DNA of 64,000 nucleotides from Sphingorhabdus sp. M41 (GCF_001586275.1 NZ_CP014545.1:2196501-2260500); one strand, 5' to 3'; positions 37,830 to 48,123 are shown, counted from the stretch's first letter. Numbers and translations: made by a program. The notes: generated from the sequence alone by a model not told the origin.

Positions 37830-38990
37830 TCAGCTTCGGTCAGCCCGCTCGCCGAAGATTTCCCGGTGCCGGTTACGGGCATAGCGATCGGTCATCCCGG
37901 CAAGAAAGTCCGCGATATGGCGGGTGCGCGCCGGCTCTTCACCGGGCAAGGCCAAAGCCCAGCTTTCCGGCATCAGTTCGGGCTTTTCGCGATAGGCTTT
38001 CACCAGATCGCCGACCATCATCTTGCCTTCCTCTGCCGCTCCCATCTGCTTGGGGTGATGATAGAGATTTTTATACATGAAGCTTTTGAGCGCGCGCTCC
38101 TGTTCGGCCATTGCGCTCGAAAAGCCGCCGATCATCTGACCCGCCTGCCGCACATCCTGTGAGCTTTTCACGCCCAGTTGGTCGATACGGGCCTGCGTCG
38201 TTCTAAGCACGTCATTGGCCATCAGCCCGATCTGATCGCGGATCAGCTCCGGCAACAGCCGTTCTTGCGGCACGTCGGCAAAGCGATCGCAAATGGCCCG
38301 CCACCGTTCGGCGATGAATGGCAGCTCGAGCAGCTGATCCAGGCTCAGCAGCCCTGCCCGCATGCCGTCGTCAATATCGTGGTTGTCATAGGCAATATCA
38401 TCGGCAATCGCTGCGATTTGCGCCTCCAGCGACGGCCAGCTGTTCAGCTCGAGGTCCATCGCGTCATTGGCTTCGGCCAGCGCCCAGGTCGGTTTGCTCA
38501 CCGGGCCATTATGCTTGGCCAGCCCCTCCAGCATTTCCCATGTCAGATTGAGCCCGTCCCAGCGCGGATAGGGTGTTTCGAGCTTGGTCAGCGTCCGGAT
38601 GGTTTGCGCATTATGATCGAAACCGCCAAAATCCGCCAAGGCTTCTTCCAGCGCATCTTCCCCGGCATGGCCGAAGGGAGGATGGCCAATATCATGGGCG
38701 AGGCAGAGCGCCTCCGTCAGGTCTTCGTTCAGGCCGAGCGCCCGCGCGATCGTCCGCCCGATCTGCGCGACCTCGAGGCTGTGAGTCAGGCGGACGCGAT
38801 AATGGTCGCCATCGGGCGCGACAAAAACCTGGGTCTTGTGGCGCAATCGGCGGAAAGAAATAGAATGGATGATCCGGTCGCGGTCACGCTGAAAATCATC
38901 CCGCGGCCCGCGCGTAACATCCCGTTTTTCATCATGCAGCCGACCCCGGCTGTGCGCAGGATCGCTGGCATAGCTTTTCAACTGGGTCAT
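37830..38990 (-). CDS. dgt: dGTP triphosphohydrolase-like HD-domain protein
   Basis: 386 residues with the HD-domain dNTPase layout: FRRLRHKTQVFVAPDGDHYR, His70 (RVRLTHSLEVAQIGR), His99-Asp100 (LCLAHDIGHPPFGHAGE) and ADDIAYDNHDIDDG. It belongs to the type-2 dGTPase-like subfamily, which converts dNTPs to nucleosides and triphosphate. Its ATG overlaps the stop of the TPR/SPOR gene by 4 bases, placing a dNTP-pool enzyme at the tail of the division cluster. Confidence 0.92.
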   Translation of the reverse strand: MTQLKSYASDPAHSRGRLHDEKRDVTRGPRDDFQRDRDRIIHSISFRRLRHKTQVFVAPDGDHYRVRLTHSLEVAQIGRTIARALGLNEDLTEALCLAHDIGHPPFGHAGEDALEEALADFGGFDHNAQTIRTLTKLETPYPRWDGLNLTWEMLEGLAKHNGPVSKPTWALAEANDAMDLELNSWPSLEAQIAAIADDIAYDNHDIDDGMRAGLLSLDQLLELPFIAERWRAICDRFADVPQERLLPELIRDQIGLMANDVLRTTQARIDQLGVKSSQDVRQAGQMIGGFSSAMAEQERALKSFMYKNLYHHPKQMGAAEEGKMMVGDLVKAYREKPELMPESWALALPGEEPARTRHIADFLAGMTDRYARNRHREIFGERADRS

Positions 38991-40855
38991 TTGGTCAGCT
39001 CGTTGACCTCGACACCATCAGCGCTGGCCCAGGCAAAGCCGTCACCGCCATCCTTGCGATAATCCGCCTCAAATGCCTTGGCAGCCTTGAAATCATCAAA
39101 TGGCCCGACCACCAGCCGCCGGGTCTTGCCCCATGGGGACGTCCATGCCTTCTGACTCTTGAACAGGTCCGGCTGTTTTTTGGTCATGCGACGATAATCG
39201 AATTTCAGCGCATCGATATTTGAACCCGTGGCAATCTGCACCCAATAGCGCTTGGGATGCTGCGGCTCTTTCGGCTTTACCGGCGCTTTTTTTTCAACCG
39301 GTTTGGCAATGATTTTCGGCTGAGGCTTGGCCGGTTCGATTTCGTCGAGATCGACCGGAACCACTGCGCTCTGCGTTTCCCGATCCGGGATGCTGATCCC
39401 CTTGATAATGTCGGCAAGCGGTTTTGCGGCTGGCTCCGCTGCTGCCATTTCGGCAGCCACAGAACCGGATTGAGCGAGATCAAAATTGATCAGATTGACC
39501 GGCCCGTCCGCCTGGGTCCCGCTTGCGGAAGGGGTATCCATAACCGGGTCGGCTGGCTGCGGAACAGGCTTTCGACCTGCGATTTCAACTTTCCGTTCCA
39601 CTGTCTGCGATACCAGCACGGGCGGCTGGCTGACACCAAGACTGGTTGCAAAACCGGGGGCGGAGCTTTTGCTCTCCGGCTTGATTTCGGCGGTCTTGAT
39701 CGGTTCCGGCAGGCTCCTGGCAGGCGCCGGTTCTGGCTCTGGAAGCGGTAGGGTTGCCGGGGGCGGTGTTGGTGTTGGCTTAGCCGAAGCAAAGGCTACC
39801 GAACGGGCAGAACTCGCACTGGACGGCGCTGGCAATTCTGTTTCGGGTAACAGAACAACACCATCTTTTTTCGCACGCCGGCTTGATTTCCGGTCGGGAT
39901 TTTTGCGGTCCGCCGCACCGGGACGGCGGCGAGGCGACTTGTCTGGCATGGCCAGTACCCGAGGGCGCTTGGCATCTGAGCCCAAAGCCTCTCCGACGGG
40001 AATCAGGCCTGCATCTGCGCCATCTCCACCCCTTGTGGCCAGCGACGATGCCAATTGCACTGCTGCCACATCGACACCGATATTCTCGCTGGCAGGAAAA
40101 TGCCCGAAATGGACGGCCGCTGCTTTCTGCGCCGCAGTCAGCTTTGGCATCCGGTCGAAAAAGGGTTTGATGGCTTTCGCCATTCTCCGCTCCATCGTCT
40201 GTTCGACGATATTGTCCGCGTCCTTTTTCCTGCCGTTCATGGCATAGATAAACGCCCGGTTGCGCCATGCATCGCGGTCGCTTTTCTGAAGCAAGGGGTT
40301 GAGTTGCGCCTCGGCCCGGTCAACGTCGCCGCTAATCCCGAGCGATATCGCATAGCGCTTGATCAGTTCATCATTGCTACCGAATCGCATCGCCAACTCA
40401 TAATCTTTCTGGGCATCACGGTTTCGGCCAATCAAATCATAGGCTAGACCACGATCGGCCGCAATTTCGCGCGGCGCTATGCCATTGGCAACCGCTTGGT
40501 CAAAATAGCGGATCGCACCAAATGGATTTTCCTCTGCGAGCAGCGCTCTGCCCAGTCCGGCTTTCACCCGGCCGCTGGAGGAATATATCTGGTCCGCTTT
40601 TGCCAGAAAACCGATTGCCGCCCGCATGTCGCCCAGTTCGAGCGCCGCAAGTCCGGCGTCGGCCAAAGCCGATGAATCGTTGGAATTGATCGCAATCCGG
40701 CGCAGCGCATCCTGCAGGTCGTCGCTGTTGGACTGAGCACTGGCCAGGGCGATGGCGGGGCCTTGGGGCACAGCGGTGGCGGCAAGGACTGCGGACACCG
40801 CTAGCAAAATTTTGAATCTATGTTTCACAAGACCTATAAAGGAATGATTGCGCAT
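38987..40855 (-). CDS. TPR and SPOR domain protein, exported or anchored
   Basis: 622 residues from ATG 40855, giving an N-terminal hydrophobic export segment (FKILLAVSAVLAATAV). TPR-like helices run from about 45 to 240 (LRRIAINSNDSSALADAGLA; GLGRALLAEENPFGAIRYFD). A long Pro/Ala/Glu-rich linker spans about 300-530, and a C-terminal SPOR domain (about 540-622, YWVQIATGSNIDALKFDYRR) would bind denuded peptidoglycan at the septum. It follows ftsZ by 99 bases, consistent with a division or septal-remodelling role. Function inferred from domains and context. Confidence 0.85.
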   Translation of the reverse strand: MRNHSFIGLVKHRFKILLAVSAVLAATAVPQGPAIALASAQSNSDDLQDALRRIAINSNDSSALADAGLAALELGDMRAAIGFLAKADQIYSSSGRVKAGLGRALLAEENPFGAIRYFDQAVANGIAPREIAADRGLAYDLIGRNRDAQKDYELAMRFGSNDELIKRYAISLGISGDVDRAEAQLNPLLQKSDRDAWRNRAFIYAMNGRKKDADNIVEQTMERRMAKAIKPFFDRMPKLTAAQKAAAVHFGHFPASENIGVDVAAVQLASSLATRGGDGADAGLIPVGEALGSDAKRPRVLAMPDKSPRRRPGAADRKNPDRKSSRRAKKDGVVLLPETELPAPSSASSARSVAFASAKPTPTPPPATLPLPEPEPAPARSLPEPIKTAEIKPESKSSAPGFATSLGVSQPPVLVSQTVERKVEIAGRKPVPQPADPVMDTPSASGTQADGPVNLINFDLAQSGSVAAEMAAAEPAAKPLADIIKGISIPDRETQSAVVPVDLDEIEPAKPQPKIIAKPVEKKAPVKPKEPQHPKRYWVQIATGSNIDALKFDYRRMTKKQPDLFKSQKAWTSPWGKTRRLVVGPFDDFKAAKAFEADYRKDGGDGFAWASADGVEVNELTK

Positions 40856-40954
40856 GAAATCAATCGTTGCCGCAATCCAGCAAGGCCAATGGTGGCACGC
40901 GAAAGACAAACTCCTTCGCGCAGCCCCATCATCCTGTTCGGCCGGAACGTGATC

Positions 40955-42481
40955 TTACTGATTATTCTGCCGGTTCAAAAACCGCGGGATGTCGAGCGGA
41001 TCGCGCGACTTGTCGTCCTCGCCATCATCGGCTTCATCGCCTTTTGAACCACCACGGGTCAGATTGGACATCCGTTCAAACAATGTTCCGCCACCGGTGG
41101 CTACACGCGGTGCCGGCGGTGCTTGACTGGCCGGACTGCTGGCAGGAGCCGCTTCCTGATTATCGTGCTGAATGGCATCGTCGCCAAGCACCAGTTCATC
41201 CTCTTCCGGTACGGAAGGTGCCGATGCGATGCCGGGCGTCAGCGAGGCAAAAGATGGCGTCGAGCCATAATCATCATCGTCACCATAAGTTGCGACGGGA
41301 GCAACTGGCGCTGCCGGTGCTACGGGCGCTGCGGGCTCCGCTTCAACGCTGGGTTCTGGCTCAAACGCGGCTTCCGGTTCCTCTACAGAAACTTCTTCGC
41401 TCTCGTCACTTGCAATGGATGAAGCAAAACTGGCTGGAGCCGGAGCTTCTTCCGATTGCCTTGCAGGGCTGCTCATGGCGAAGGATGGCACAGGCGCGGA
41501 TGCCGACATGCTGCCGTCACTATCGATTCCGGTTGCGACTACGGAAACACGAATACGCCCGTCCAGATTCGGATTGAATGCACTACCCCAGATAATATTG
41601 GCGTCCGGATCGACCAGCTCGCGAATATGATTGGCTGCTTCGTCGACTTCCATCAGGCGCATATCGTCGCCGCCGGTGATCGAAACGATGACGCCCTTGG
41701 CACCCTGCATCGACACGCCGTCGAGCAAAGGATTGGCAATGGCTTTTTCGGCTGCTTCCAGCGCACGTCCGTCGCCTTCGGCTTCGCCGGTACCCATCAT
41801 CGCCTTGCCCATTTCGTGCATCACGCTGCGCACATCGGCAAAATCGAGGTTGATCAGGCCAGGCATGACCATCAGGTCGGTAATGCCGCGTACGCCCTGT
41901 TGCAGGACTTCGTCTGCCAGCAGAAAGGCTTCCTTGAAAGTGGTGTTCGGATTGGCGACCAGAAACAGGTTCTGGTTCGGAATGACGATCAAAGTATCGA
42001 CATTCTTCTGCAGTTCCTCAATGCCGGCTTCGGCCGCTTTCATCCGGCGCGTGCCTTCGAAAGTGAAAGGCTTGGTCACCACGCCAACGGTCAATATGCC
42101 GCGGTCGCGTGCCGCCTTGGCGATTACGGGAGCAGCACCGGTACCAGTACCGCCGCCCATGCCGGCTGCGATGAAACACATATGCGTGCCTTCCAGCGCC
42201 TGCTCGACCAGATCGATTGTTTCCTCGGCAGCCGCCCGGCCGACCTCTGGCCGTGATCCGGCACCCAGGCCCTGAGTAATATCGGGACCAAGCTGGATAC
42301 GCCGTTCGGCAGTCGCGCTGTTGAGCGATTGTGCGTCGGTGTTGGTGACGATGAAATCCACGCCCTCAACCTGGGCAGCGATCATGTTGGCAATGGCGTT
42401 GCCCCCTGCTCCGCCGACTCCGATAACCGCGATTTTCGGTTTCAGTTCTTCGACTTCCGGTGGGCCAATATTGATACTCAT
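40955..42481 (-). CDS. ftsZ: Cell division GTPase FtsZ
   Basis: 508 residues. Tubulin signature GGGTGTG (109-115), T7-loop region and NTDAQSL are all present. After the core (to about 320) comes a long acidic/Pro-Ala linker ([20 protein letters not shown]) and the conserved C-terminal peptide [12 protein letters not shown] that binds FtsA and other partners. It polymerises into the Z ring. The ATG has GGGAGACAGTGAG upstream. It is separated from ftsA by an AT-rich gap of 106 bases, which may hold an extra promoter. Confidence 0.99.
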   Translation of the reverse strand: MSINIGPPEVEELKPKIAVIGVGGAGGNAIANMIAAQVEGVDFIVTNTDAQSLNSATAERRIQLGPDITQGLGAGSRPEVGRAAAEETIDLVEQALEGTHMCFIAAGMGGGTGTGAAPVIAKAARDRGILTVGVVTKPFTFEGTRRMKAAEAGIEELQKNVDTLIVIPNQNLFLVANPNTTFKEAFLLADEVLQQGVRGITDLMVMPGLINLDFADVRSVMHEMGKAMMGTGEAEGDGRALEAAEKAIANPLLDGVSMQGAKGVIVSITGGDDMRLMEVDEAANHIRELVDPDANIIWGSAFNPNLDGRIRVSVVATGIDSDGSMSASAPVPSFAMSSPARQSEEAPAPASFASSIASDESEEVSVEEPEAAFEPEPSVEAEPAAPVAPAAPVAPVATYGDDDDYGSTPSFASLTPGIASAPSVPEEDELVLGDDAIQHDNQEAAPASSPASQAPPAPRVATGGGTLFERMSNLTRGGSKGDEADDGEDDKSRDPLDIPRFLNRQNNQ

Positions 42482-42587
42482 CTCACTGTCTCCCGAGACA
42501 TTTTATCGTGCTGTAATATTTGTTAAACGCTTTGCACAAATTTCCTGTCGGAATCACCCGAAAAGTTAATTTTTTTTCATCAAATAA

Positions 42588-43847
42588 CTAAAAATTTCCG
42601 CGGATCGCCGACATCAGCCGTCCTATCACTGCTGATCCGCCATATTTGTGAACATTCTGATGGCCTCGGGACATGAAACGCAGATCTACGGGTTCCTGCG
42701 ATGCATAGAGCGCCAGGCCCGCGAGGCCGGCAAAGGCCGGTCCGCTATGCGCTTCCGGAAGCGCGCTCAGCCCTGCCGGGCGACCGATGCGTACTGTTCG
42801 GCCCAAAGCCGACTGGGCATAATCGGCAATGCCTTTCAATTCGGCGCCGCCGCCAGTGAGAACCACCTGCCGGCCAACCGGTCCGGTAAAGCCCAGCTCC
42901 TTCAACGAGCGCCCGATTTCACCCATCAGATGGTCGAGCCGTTGCCGGATAACCGCGATCAGCTGCGCCCTGGTGATCCGTCCGTCTTCCTCGGTAGTTT
43001 CGGTAGTCTTGTCGAGATCGAGATTGATCACATCATGATTGTCGCGCGGGCTGGTCGTGGCGGAGCCATAGAAACATTTTATCCGCTCGGCCTGCGCGCG
43101 GCGCAAGCCGAAAGACGAGGCTATATCATCGGTAATATCCGCGGCTCCGTAAGGCAAAGTGGTCAAACCGACCAGCATGCCACCGGCAAACAAGGAAACA
43201 TTGGTCACTTCCGCGCCCATTTCGACCAGCGCCACACCCAGTTCGCGTTCTTCCCTGGACAGACAGGCGGTCCCGGCAGCAATCGGGGATGCGACAATCG
43301 ATTTCACATTCAGATGCGCCCCGCGCACGCTCATCTCGATATTGCGAACCGGTGAGGCCTCGGCAAGAATGACATGGATATCCACCCCGAGACGATCGGC
43401 ATGCAGGCCCTTGGGTTTCTTCACTCCGTTCAAACCGTCAAGCGTATAGAGAGCCGGTTGTGCGTGCAGCACCATCTTGCCTTTGGGATCGATGCTGTTG
43501 CGGCCTGCATCGAGCAGCAGGTCAATATCATCCTGCTCAATCCGGTGGCCACCCAATTCGGTTTCGACCGAGGTCAGCATACTCTGCAAACCGCCCGCCG
43601 AAAAGCTGACCCAGACATCGTCGATATTGGTTCCGGCAATGCGCTCTGCCTGTTCCACAGCGTCCCGGACGTCCAGCTCGGTTGTCTCGGTATCGGCGAT
43701 ATAGCCCCGCTTGACGCCCTTGCTGGCGCGTTGTCCGGTGCCCAATACGGTCAGTTCGCCATTGTCCATCCGCCCGGCTATCATAGCCGAGATTTTCGAC
43801 GAACCGATGTCCAGCGATGTGAAGATTTTTTCGACCCGTGCTGCCAT
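42588..43847 (-). CDS. ftsA: Cell division protein FtsA
   Basis: 419 residues of the actin-like fold: TSLDIGSSKISAMIAG at the start, IVASPIAAGTACLS, LFAGGMLVGLTTLPYGAADI and QVVLTGGGAELKGIADYA as phosphate and adenosine motifs. The C-terminus (GGSAVIGRLMSAIRGNF) is a short amphipathic membrane-targeting helix. FtsA tethers FtsZ to the inner membrane. It lies 41 bases downstream of ftsQ. Confidence 0.98.
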   Translation of the reverse strand: MAARVEKIFTSLDIGSSKISAMIAGRMDNGELTVLGTGQRASKGVKRGYIADTETTELDVRDAVEQAERIAGTNIDDVWVSFSAGGLQSMLTSVETELGGHRIEQDDIDLLLDAGRNSIDPKGKMVLHAQPALYTLDGLNGVKKPKGLHADRLGVDIHVILAEASPVRNIEMSVRGAHLNVKSIVASPIAAGTACLSREERELGVALVEMGAEVTNVSLFAGGMLVGLTTLPYGAADITDDIASSFGLRRAQAERIKCFYGSATTSPRDNHDVINLDLDKTTETTEEDGRITRAQLIAVIRQRLDHLMGEIGRSLKELGFTGPVGRQVVLTGGGAELKGIADYAQSALGRTVRIGRPAGLSALPEAHSGPAFAGLAGLALYASQEPVDLRFMSRGHQNVHKYGGSAVIGRLMSAIRGNF

Positions 43848-43888
43848 GAGACTAGTCCTCCACCTTGATGAATATCGGCATCATGCAA

Positions 43889-44770
43889 TCAGCTTTCCGG
43901 ATCGGCCGGGGTTGTTTTCGGCGGCATCCGCAAATAGGCGCGCTCGGCGTCGCGCAGGTCGAAATGAACCACCCCGCGCCCGAGCAATCGGTTGATGCCG
44001 TCCATACGCGCGAAATTCAGCAAAGCTGCGGAGGCGGTTTCTTCGCCTTCCGGCAGAGCCAGCGTCTCGCCGCTATCAAATTCAAGATCCCAGCGGCGGT
44101 TGCCGATCCAGGTGGCTCCGGTCACCATCGGGCGCAGCGCAGGGGCAACGTCGAGCAGCGCATCCAGCTGGGTAAATTTCAGATTGGCTTTCTTGCCGAC
44201 GATGACCGGCAGGGCTGGAATTTCTTCCTTGGTGATTTCTTCCAGCGGATAGCCGGTCTTGTCGATGAGGGAGAGCTGCCCCTGATTCTGCCAGACAGCG
44301 ACCGGTTCGCGCTCGACAATGTCCACAACCAGCGTGTCAGGAAGTCGACGGGAGATTCGGGCGTCCTTGATCCAGCCGTTGGACAGCAGGTCCTCGCGCA
44401 CCTCGTCAATGTCGACCAGCAACATCGACCGGTCTTTCTGCGCCAGGGTGATTTCATAGACTTTCAGCTCGTCGATGCGGTTGACACCAGTCACCTCGAC
44501 CCGCTTCACTTCGAAACCGGCATTGCCGACCGCTTCTGCGACCTCGGTCTTGATCCGCTCGTTGATGCCGGAATAATGGGCAACGCTATAGGCGCCCAGG
44601 ACGAACACCGCCACCAGCCCCCAGGTCAGACCCTTTTGCACCTGCTCTTCGGTGACCGGCATGGCGCGCAATATCTTGTCGAAAATCGAGACTTGTCTGA
44701 CCTTGCGTTTGGCCTGCTTGCGCGGTTTGCCCCTGCCCTGCCGATTGGTGCGTCTCTGGGTAGCAGTCAT
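43889..44770 (-). CDS. ftsQ: Cell division protein FtsQ
   Basis: 293 residues: very basic cytoplasmic tail (RRTNRQGRGKPRKQAKRKVR), one membrane helix (LTWGLVAVFVLGAYSVAHYS, about 48-67), POTRA domain beginning FEVKRVEVTGVNRIDELKVY, and the FtsQ beta-domain. It bridges cytoplasmic and periplasmic divisome parts. ATGA overlap with ddl upstream. Confidence 0.96.
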   Translation of the reverse strand: MTATQRRTNRQGRGKPRKQAKRKVRQVSIFDKILRAMPVTEEQVQKGLTWGLVAVFVLGAYSVAHYSGINERIKTEVAEAVGNAGFEVKRVEVTGVNRIDELKVYEITLAQKDRSMLLVDIDEVREDLLSNGWIKDARISRRLPDTLVVDIVEREPVAVWQNQGQLSLIDKTGYPLEEITKEEIPALPVIVGKKANLKFTQLDALLDVAPALRPMVTGATWIGNRRWDLEFDSGETLALPEGEETASAALLNFARMDGINRLLGRGVVHFDLRDAERAYLRMPPKTTPADPES

Positions 44771-45687
44771 AGCGCTTCTCTCACGATTATCTCGACCAGC
44801 TGTTCATAGCTAATGCCCATCTGCTTCGCCTGTTCGGGGACCAGGCTGAGCGGGGTCATGCCGGGCTGGGTATTGGTTTCCAGCACGAACAGGCCGGCTG
44901 CGCCCTGTTCATCATCCCAGCGGAAATCGGTCCGCGAAGTCCCCTTGCAGCCCAGAACCTGATGGGCGCGAAGCGCATAGTCGAGACATAATTTTTCTAT
45001 ATCTTCGGGAATTTCGGCGGGGCAGACATGCTGGGTCAGGCCTTCGGTATATTTGGCGGCATAGTCGTAGAAGCCCTGCGCGGTTTTCAATTCGGTCACG
45101 CAAAGCGCCTTGTCGCCCAGAACGGCCGTGGTCAGTTCGCGGCCCTTGATGAAAGGCTCGGCGAGCAATTCGTCAAATTCCTGCCAGGGACCAGTGACAT
45201 CGCGGCCAATCGGATTGCCGTAATTGCTGTCATCGGTCACGATTGCGACGCCGACAGACGAGCCTTCGTTGACCGGTTTCAGGACATAGGGCCGGGGCAG
45301 CGGATCGACCTCATACAGGCTGGCACTGGAAACAATCTTGCCCTTGGGCATCGGGATGCCTGCAGGGACCAGCTGCTGCTTGGTCAATTCCTTATCGATT
45401 GCGATCACCGATGTGGCGAGTCCGCTATGGGTATAAGGGATCTGCATCAGATCGAGCATACCCTGAACGCTGCCATCTTCACCGGGGACGCCGTGCAGCG
45501 CGTTGAACACTACATCGGGCCGGATACCGGCCAGAACCTGCGCAACATTGCGATCCATGTCGACGCGAGTCACCTTATGGCCGTTTTTCTCGAGCGCATC
45601 GGCGACGCCATTGCCGCTCATAAGCGACACTTCGCGTTCAGCAGACCAGCCGCCCATCAGGACGGCGACATGAAGTTTGGCAGTCAC
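44767..45687 (-). CDS. ddl: D-alanine--D-alanine ligase
   Basis: 306 residues, ATP-grasp ligase of B-type length. VAVLMGGWSAEREVSLMSGN, NALHGVPGEDGSVQGMLDLM and VLETNTQPGMTPLSLVPEQA are the standard signatures. It makes the D-Ala-D-Ala dipeptide used by MurF. ATGA overlaps on both sides with murB and ftsQ. Confidence 0.97.
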   Translation of the reverse strand: MTAKLHVAVLMGGWSAEREVSLMSGNGVADALEKNGHKVTRVDMDRNVAQVLAGIRPDVVFNALHGVPGEDGSVQGMLDLMQIPYTHSGLATSVIAIDKELTKQQLVPAGIPMPKGKIVSSASLYEVDPLPRPYVLKPVNEGSSVGVAIVTDDSNYGNPIGRDVTGPWQEFDELLAEPFIKGRELTTAVLGDKALCVTELKTAQGFYDYAAKYTEGLTQHVCPAEIPEDIEKLCLDYALRAHQVLGCKGTSRTDFRWDDEQGAAGLFVLETNTQPGMTPLSLVPEQAKQMGISYEQLVEIIVREAL

Positions 45688-46580
45688 GATTCATCACCTA
45701 CTCGTTGAATTTCCCACTGCAATTCGACGCCCGAATGGGCCTTGACCCGTTTGCGCACTTCGTTACCCAGCGCTTCAATATCGGCGGATGTCGCGCCGCC
45801 AAGATTGATCAGGAAATTGCAGTGTTTTTCCGACACTTGCGCCTGGCCCATCTGCAGGCCGCGGCAGCCGGCTTCGTCGACCAGCTGCCAGGCTTTCTTG
45901 CCCTCGGGATTTTTGAAGGTGGAGCCGCCGGTTTTGGTGCGGAGTGGCTGCGAGGCCTCTCGCTCTTCGGCAATGCGCTTCATTTCAGCGCCGATAATTT
46001 CGGGATCGCCGCTTGTGCCCTGAAAGGTTGCGCTGACGACAATCGCGCCTTCGGGCAGCGCGGAGTGGCGATAGGTGTAACCCATTTCGGCCAGCGGGAT
46101 TGTCACCAGATCGCCATTGCGCAGGATCACGTCGGCGCTTTCCAATATGTCGCAGACTTCGCGGCCATAGGCGCCGGCGTTCATTCGGACAGCGCCGCCG
46201 ATGGTGCCGGGAATACCGCGCAGAAATTCCATTCCGGCAATGCCATTGTCGCGGGCGGTGCTGGCGGCCGATATGCCCGGCGCACCGGCGCCGCAGCGCA
46301 GCGTCAGCCCATCTGCTTCGATAGATGCAAAGGCCTTGCCCAATCTGACCACCACGCCCTGGATGCCCCCGTCGCGGATGATCAGGTTGGACCCCAGGCC
46401 AAGCGGCCAGACCGCTATCGCCGGATCGAGATCGCGGAGAAATTGCTGCAAATCGTCAATATCCTTTGGCTCGAACAGCCATTGCGCAGACCCGCCGCTC
46501 TTGAACCAGACGAGCGGTGCCAGTGGCGCGTTTTCTGTCAGCTTGCCGCGGGTTTCGGGCATGGTCGCAACAGCGTTCAT
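45684..46580 (-). CDS. murB: UDP-N-acetylenolpyruvoylglucosamine reductase
   Basis: 298 residues from ATG 46580. FAD-enzyme motifs are PLVWFKSGGSAQWLFEP, LGLGSNLIIRDGGIQG, GIPGTIGGAVRMNAGAYG and SQPLRTKTGGSTFKNPEGKK. It makes UDP-MurNAc. The start is ambiguous: the frame is open upstream to 46742 through a repeat (reading VRPEPVEG), overlapping murC by 26 bases. ATG 46580 overlaps the stop of a 47-codon frame by ATGA, which fits the junction style of this cluster. Confidence 0.95.
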   Translation of the reverse strand: MNAVATMPETRGKLTENAPLAPLVWFKSGGSAQWLFEPKDIDDLQQFLRDLDPAIAVWPLGLGSNLIIRDGGIQGVVVRLGKAFASIEADGLTLRCGAGAPGISAASTARDNGIAGMEFLRGIPGTIGGAVRMNAGAYGREVCDILESADVILRNGDLVTIPLAEMGYTYRHSALPEGAIVVSATFQGTSGDPEIIGAEMKRIAEEREASQPLRTKTGGSTFKNPEGKKAWQLVDEAGCRGLQMGQAQVSEKHCNFLINLGGATSADIEALGNEVRKRVKAHSGVELQWEIQRVGDES

Positions 46581-46720
46581 CGAACGAGCCCGCGCTGAGA
46601 GAAACCGTTCGCACTGAGCTTGTCGAAGTGCATTTCTCGGCTTGAGGCGTCCTTCGACAGGCTCAGGACGGACGGGCACAGGGACATTTTCTGGATAAAA
46701 GGGAACAGAGACAGGCTCAT
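46577..46720 (-). CDS. 47-codon frame bridging murC and murB, mostly repeat-derived
   Basis: ATG at 46720 overlaps the murC TGA as ATGA, and its own TGA at 46577-46579 overlaps the murB ATG as ATGA, exactly like the other junctions of the cluster. The encoded peptide (begins [15 protein letters not shown], ends GLVR) is largely translation of the palindromic repeat and is unlikely to have a biochemical function. Its translation could carry ribosomes from murC to murB, keeping coupling despite the insertion. That it is translated is inference; it is below usual gene-caller size. Confidence 0.5.
   Translation of the reverse strand: MSLSLFPFIQKMSLCPSVLSLSKDASSREMHFDKLSANGFSQRGLVR
46606..46675. 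repeat. Palindromic repeat (CTTCGACAGGCTCAG type) between murC and murB
   Basis: Two inverted arms, GTTCGCACTGAGCTTGTCGA (46607-46626) and CCTTCGACAGGCTCAGGACG (46651-46670), face each other. Single related arms occur at about 18080-18100 and 18464-18484. It separates two genes that in this cluster style would be expected to overlap. No stop codon occurs within it in the murB frame or in the frame of the 46577-46720 mini-gene. Confidence 0.85.
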
Positions 46721-48123
46721 TTGCGCGCCTCCGCGATACCATCAGCGAGTCCGGCTGCCCATTTGGTAATATCCCCTGCCCCGAGGCAGATGATCATGTC
46801 CTGCGGCTGTGCCTCTTCGGCCAGTCGTGCAGCAAGAGCCTTCTGGTCGGCCACGGTTTCCGCGAGGCGATGGCCACGCTTTTTCAGCCCGGTGACCAGT
46901 GCCTCGCTGTCAACACCTTCGATGGGATCCTCGCCGGCGACATAGACCGGCGTCACGAACACCATGTCGGCGTCGTTGAAGGCGCCCTGGAACTCTTCCA
47001 TATGGTCGCGCAGCCGGGTGAAGCGGTGCGGCTGGACCACGGCGATCACGCGGCCCTGCGCGCCTTCGCGCGCGGCGGACAGCACGGCCTGTATTTCGAC
47101 CGGATGATGGCCGTAATCGTCGATGATCGTCACGCCGTCGACTTCGCCGACCTTGGTGAAGCGCCGCTTGACGCCGCCGAAATGATCGAATCCCTTGGCG
47201 ATCTGCTCGTCGCTGATGCCCATTTCCAGCCCGACCGCCACTGCGGCAATTGCGTTCTGGACATTATGACGGCCCGGCATCGGCAGTTCGATACCGGCGA
47301 TCCTTCTGGTCTCACCATCGCGGTCGCGGACATCGACGTCAAACCGGTTGCCACCGGGAACCGGTGTGACATTGATCCCCTTGACGTCGGCCTGGGCGGA
47401 GAAACCATAAGTGATGATCCGCCGGTCGCGGATGCGCGGCAGCAGGGCCTGGACCTCGGGATGGTCGATGCACAGGATCGCTGCGCCGTAAAAGGGGACA
47501 TTTTCGACAAATTCGAGGAAACTGTCCTTGATCCTGTCGAAGCTGCCATAATGATCGAGATGCTCGGCGTCGATATTGGTCACGACCGCGATCGTGCCGT
47601 CGAGCCGCAGGAAACTGCCGTCGCTTTCGTCGGCCTCGATCACCATCCACTCGCCAGCGCCAAGCCGGGCGTTCGAGCCATATTGGTTGATGATGCCGCC
47701 GTTGATGACAGTCGGATCAATGCCGCCGGCGTCCAGCATGGCCGCGACCATCGATGTCGTGGTGGTCTTGCCATGGGTGCCGGCAATCGCGATTGTCGAT
47801 TTCAGCCGCATCAGTTCAGCCAGCATTTCCGCCCGGCGAACCAGTGGAATACGACTGGCCAGCGCTGCTTCCACTTCCGGATTGCCGCGTTTGACAGCAG
47901 TTGATGTGACAACAACAGCCGTGCCCTCGACATTGTCGGCGCTATGGCCGATCTTCACGTCAATGCCCTTCGCACGCAGGCCCTCGACCACATAGCTTTC
48001 GGAAATATCGCTGCCTTGCACCTGATAGCCCATATTGTGCATCACTTCGGCGATCCCGGACATGCCGATGCCGCCAATGCCGACGAAGTGAATCCGGCCA
48101 ATATCCGTGCCGACACCCTTCAC
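46717..48123 (-). CDS. murC: UDP-N-acetylmuramate--L-alanine ligase
   Basis: 468 residues. [20 protein letters not shown] at the start, the ATP loop [13 protein letters not shown] (113-125) and [11 protein letters not shown] are diagnostic. It adds the first amino acid of the peptidoglycan stem. ATGA overlap with murG upstream. Confidence 0.98.
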   Translation of the reverse strand: MKGVGTDIGRIHFVGIGGIGMSGIAEVMHNMGYQVQGSDISESYVVEGLRAKGIDVKIGHSADNVEGTAVVVTSTAVKRGNPEVEAALASRIPLVRRAEMLAELMRLKSTIAIAGTHGKTTTTSMVAAMLDAGGIDPTVINGGIINQYGSNARLGAGEWMVIEADESDGSFLRLDGTIAVVTNIDAEHLDHYGSFDRIKDSFLEFVENVPFYGAAILCIDHPEVQALLPRIRDRRIITYGFSAQADVKGINVTPVPGGNRFDVDVRDRDGETRRIAGIELPMPGRHNVQNAIAAVAVGLEMGISDEQIAKGFDHFGGVKRRFTKVGEVDGVTIIDDYGHHPVEIQAVLSAAREGAQGRVIAVVQPHRFTRLRDHMEEFQGAFNDADMVFVTPVYVAGEDPIEGVDSEALVTGLKKRGHRLAETVADQKALAARLAEEAQPQDMIICLGAGDITKWAAGLADGIAEARK

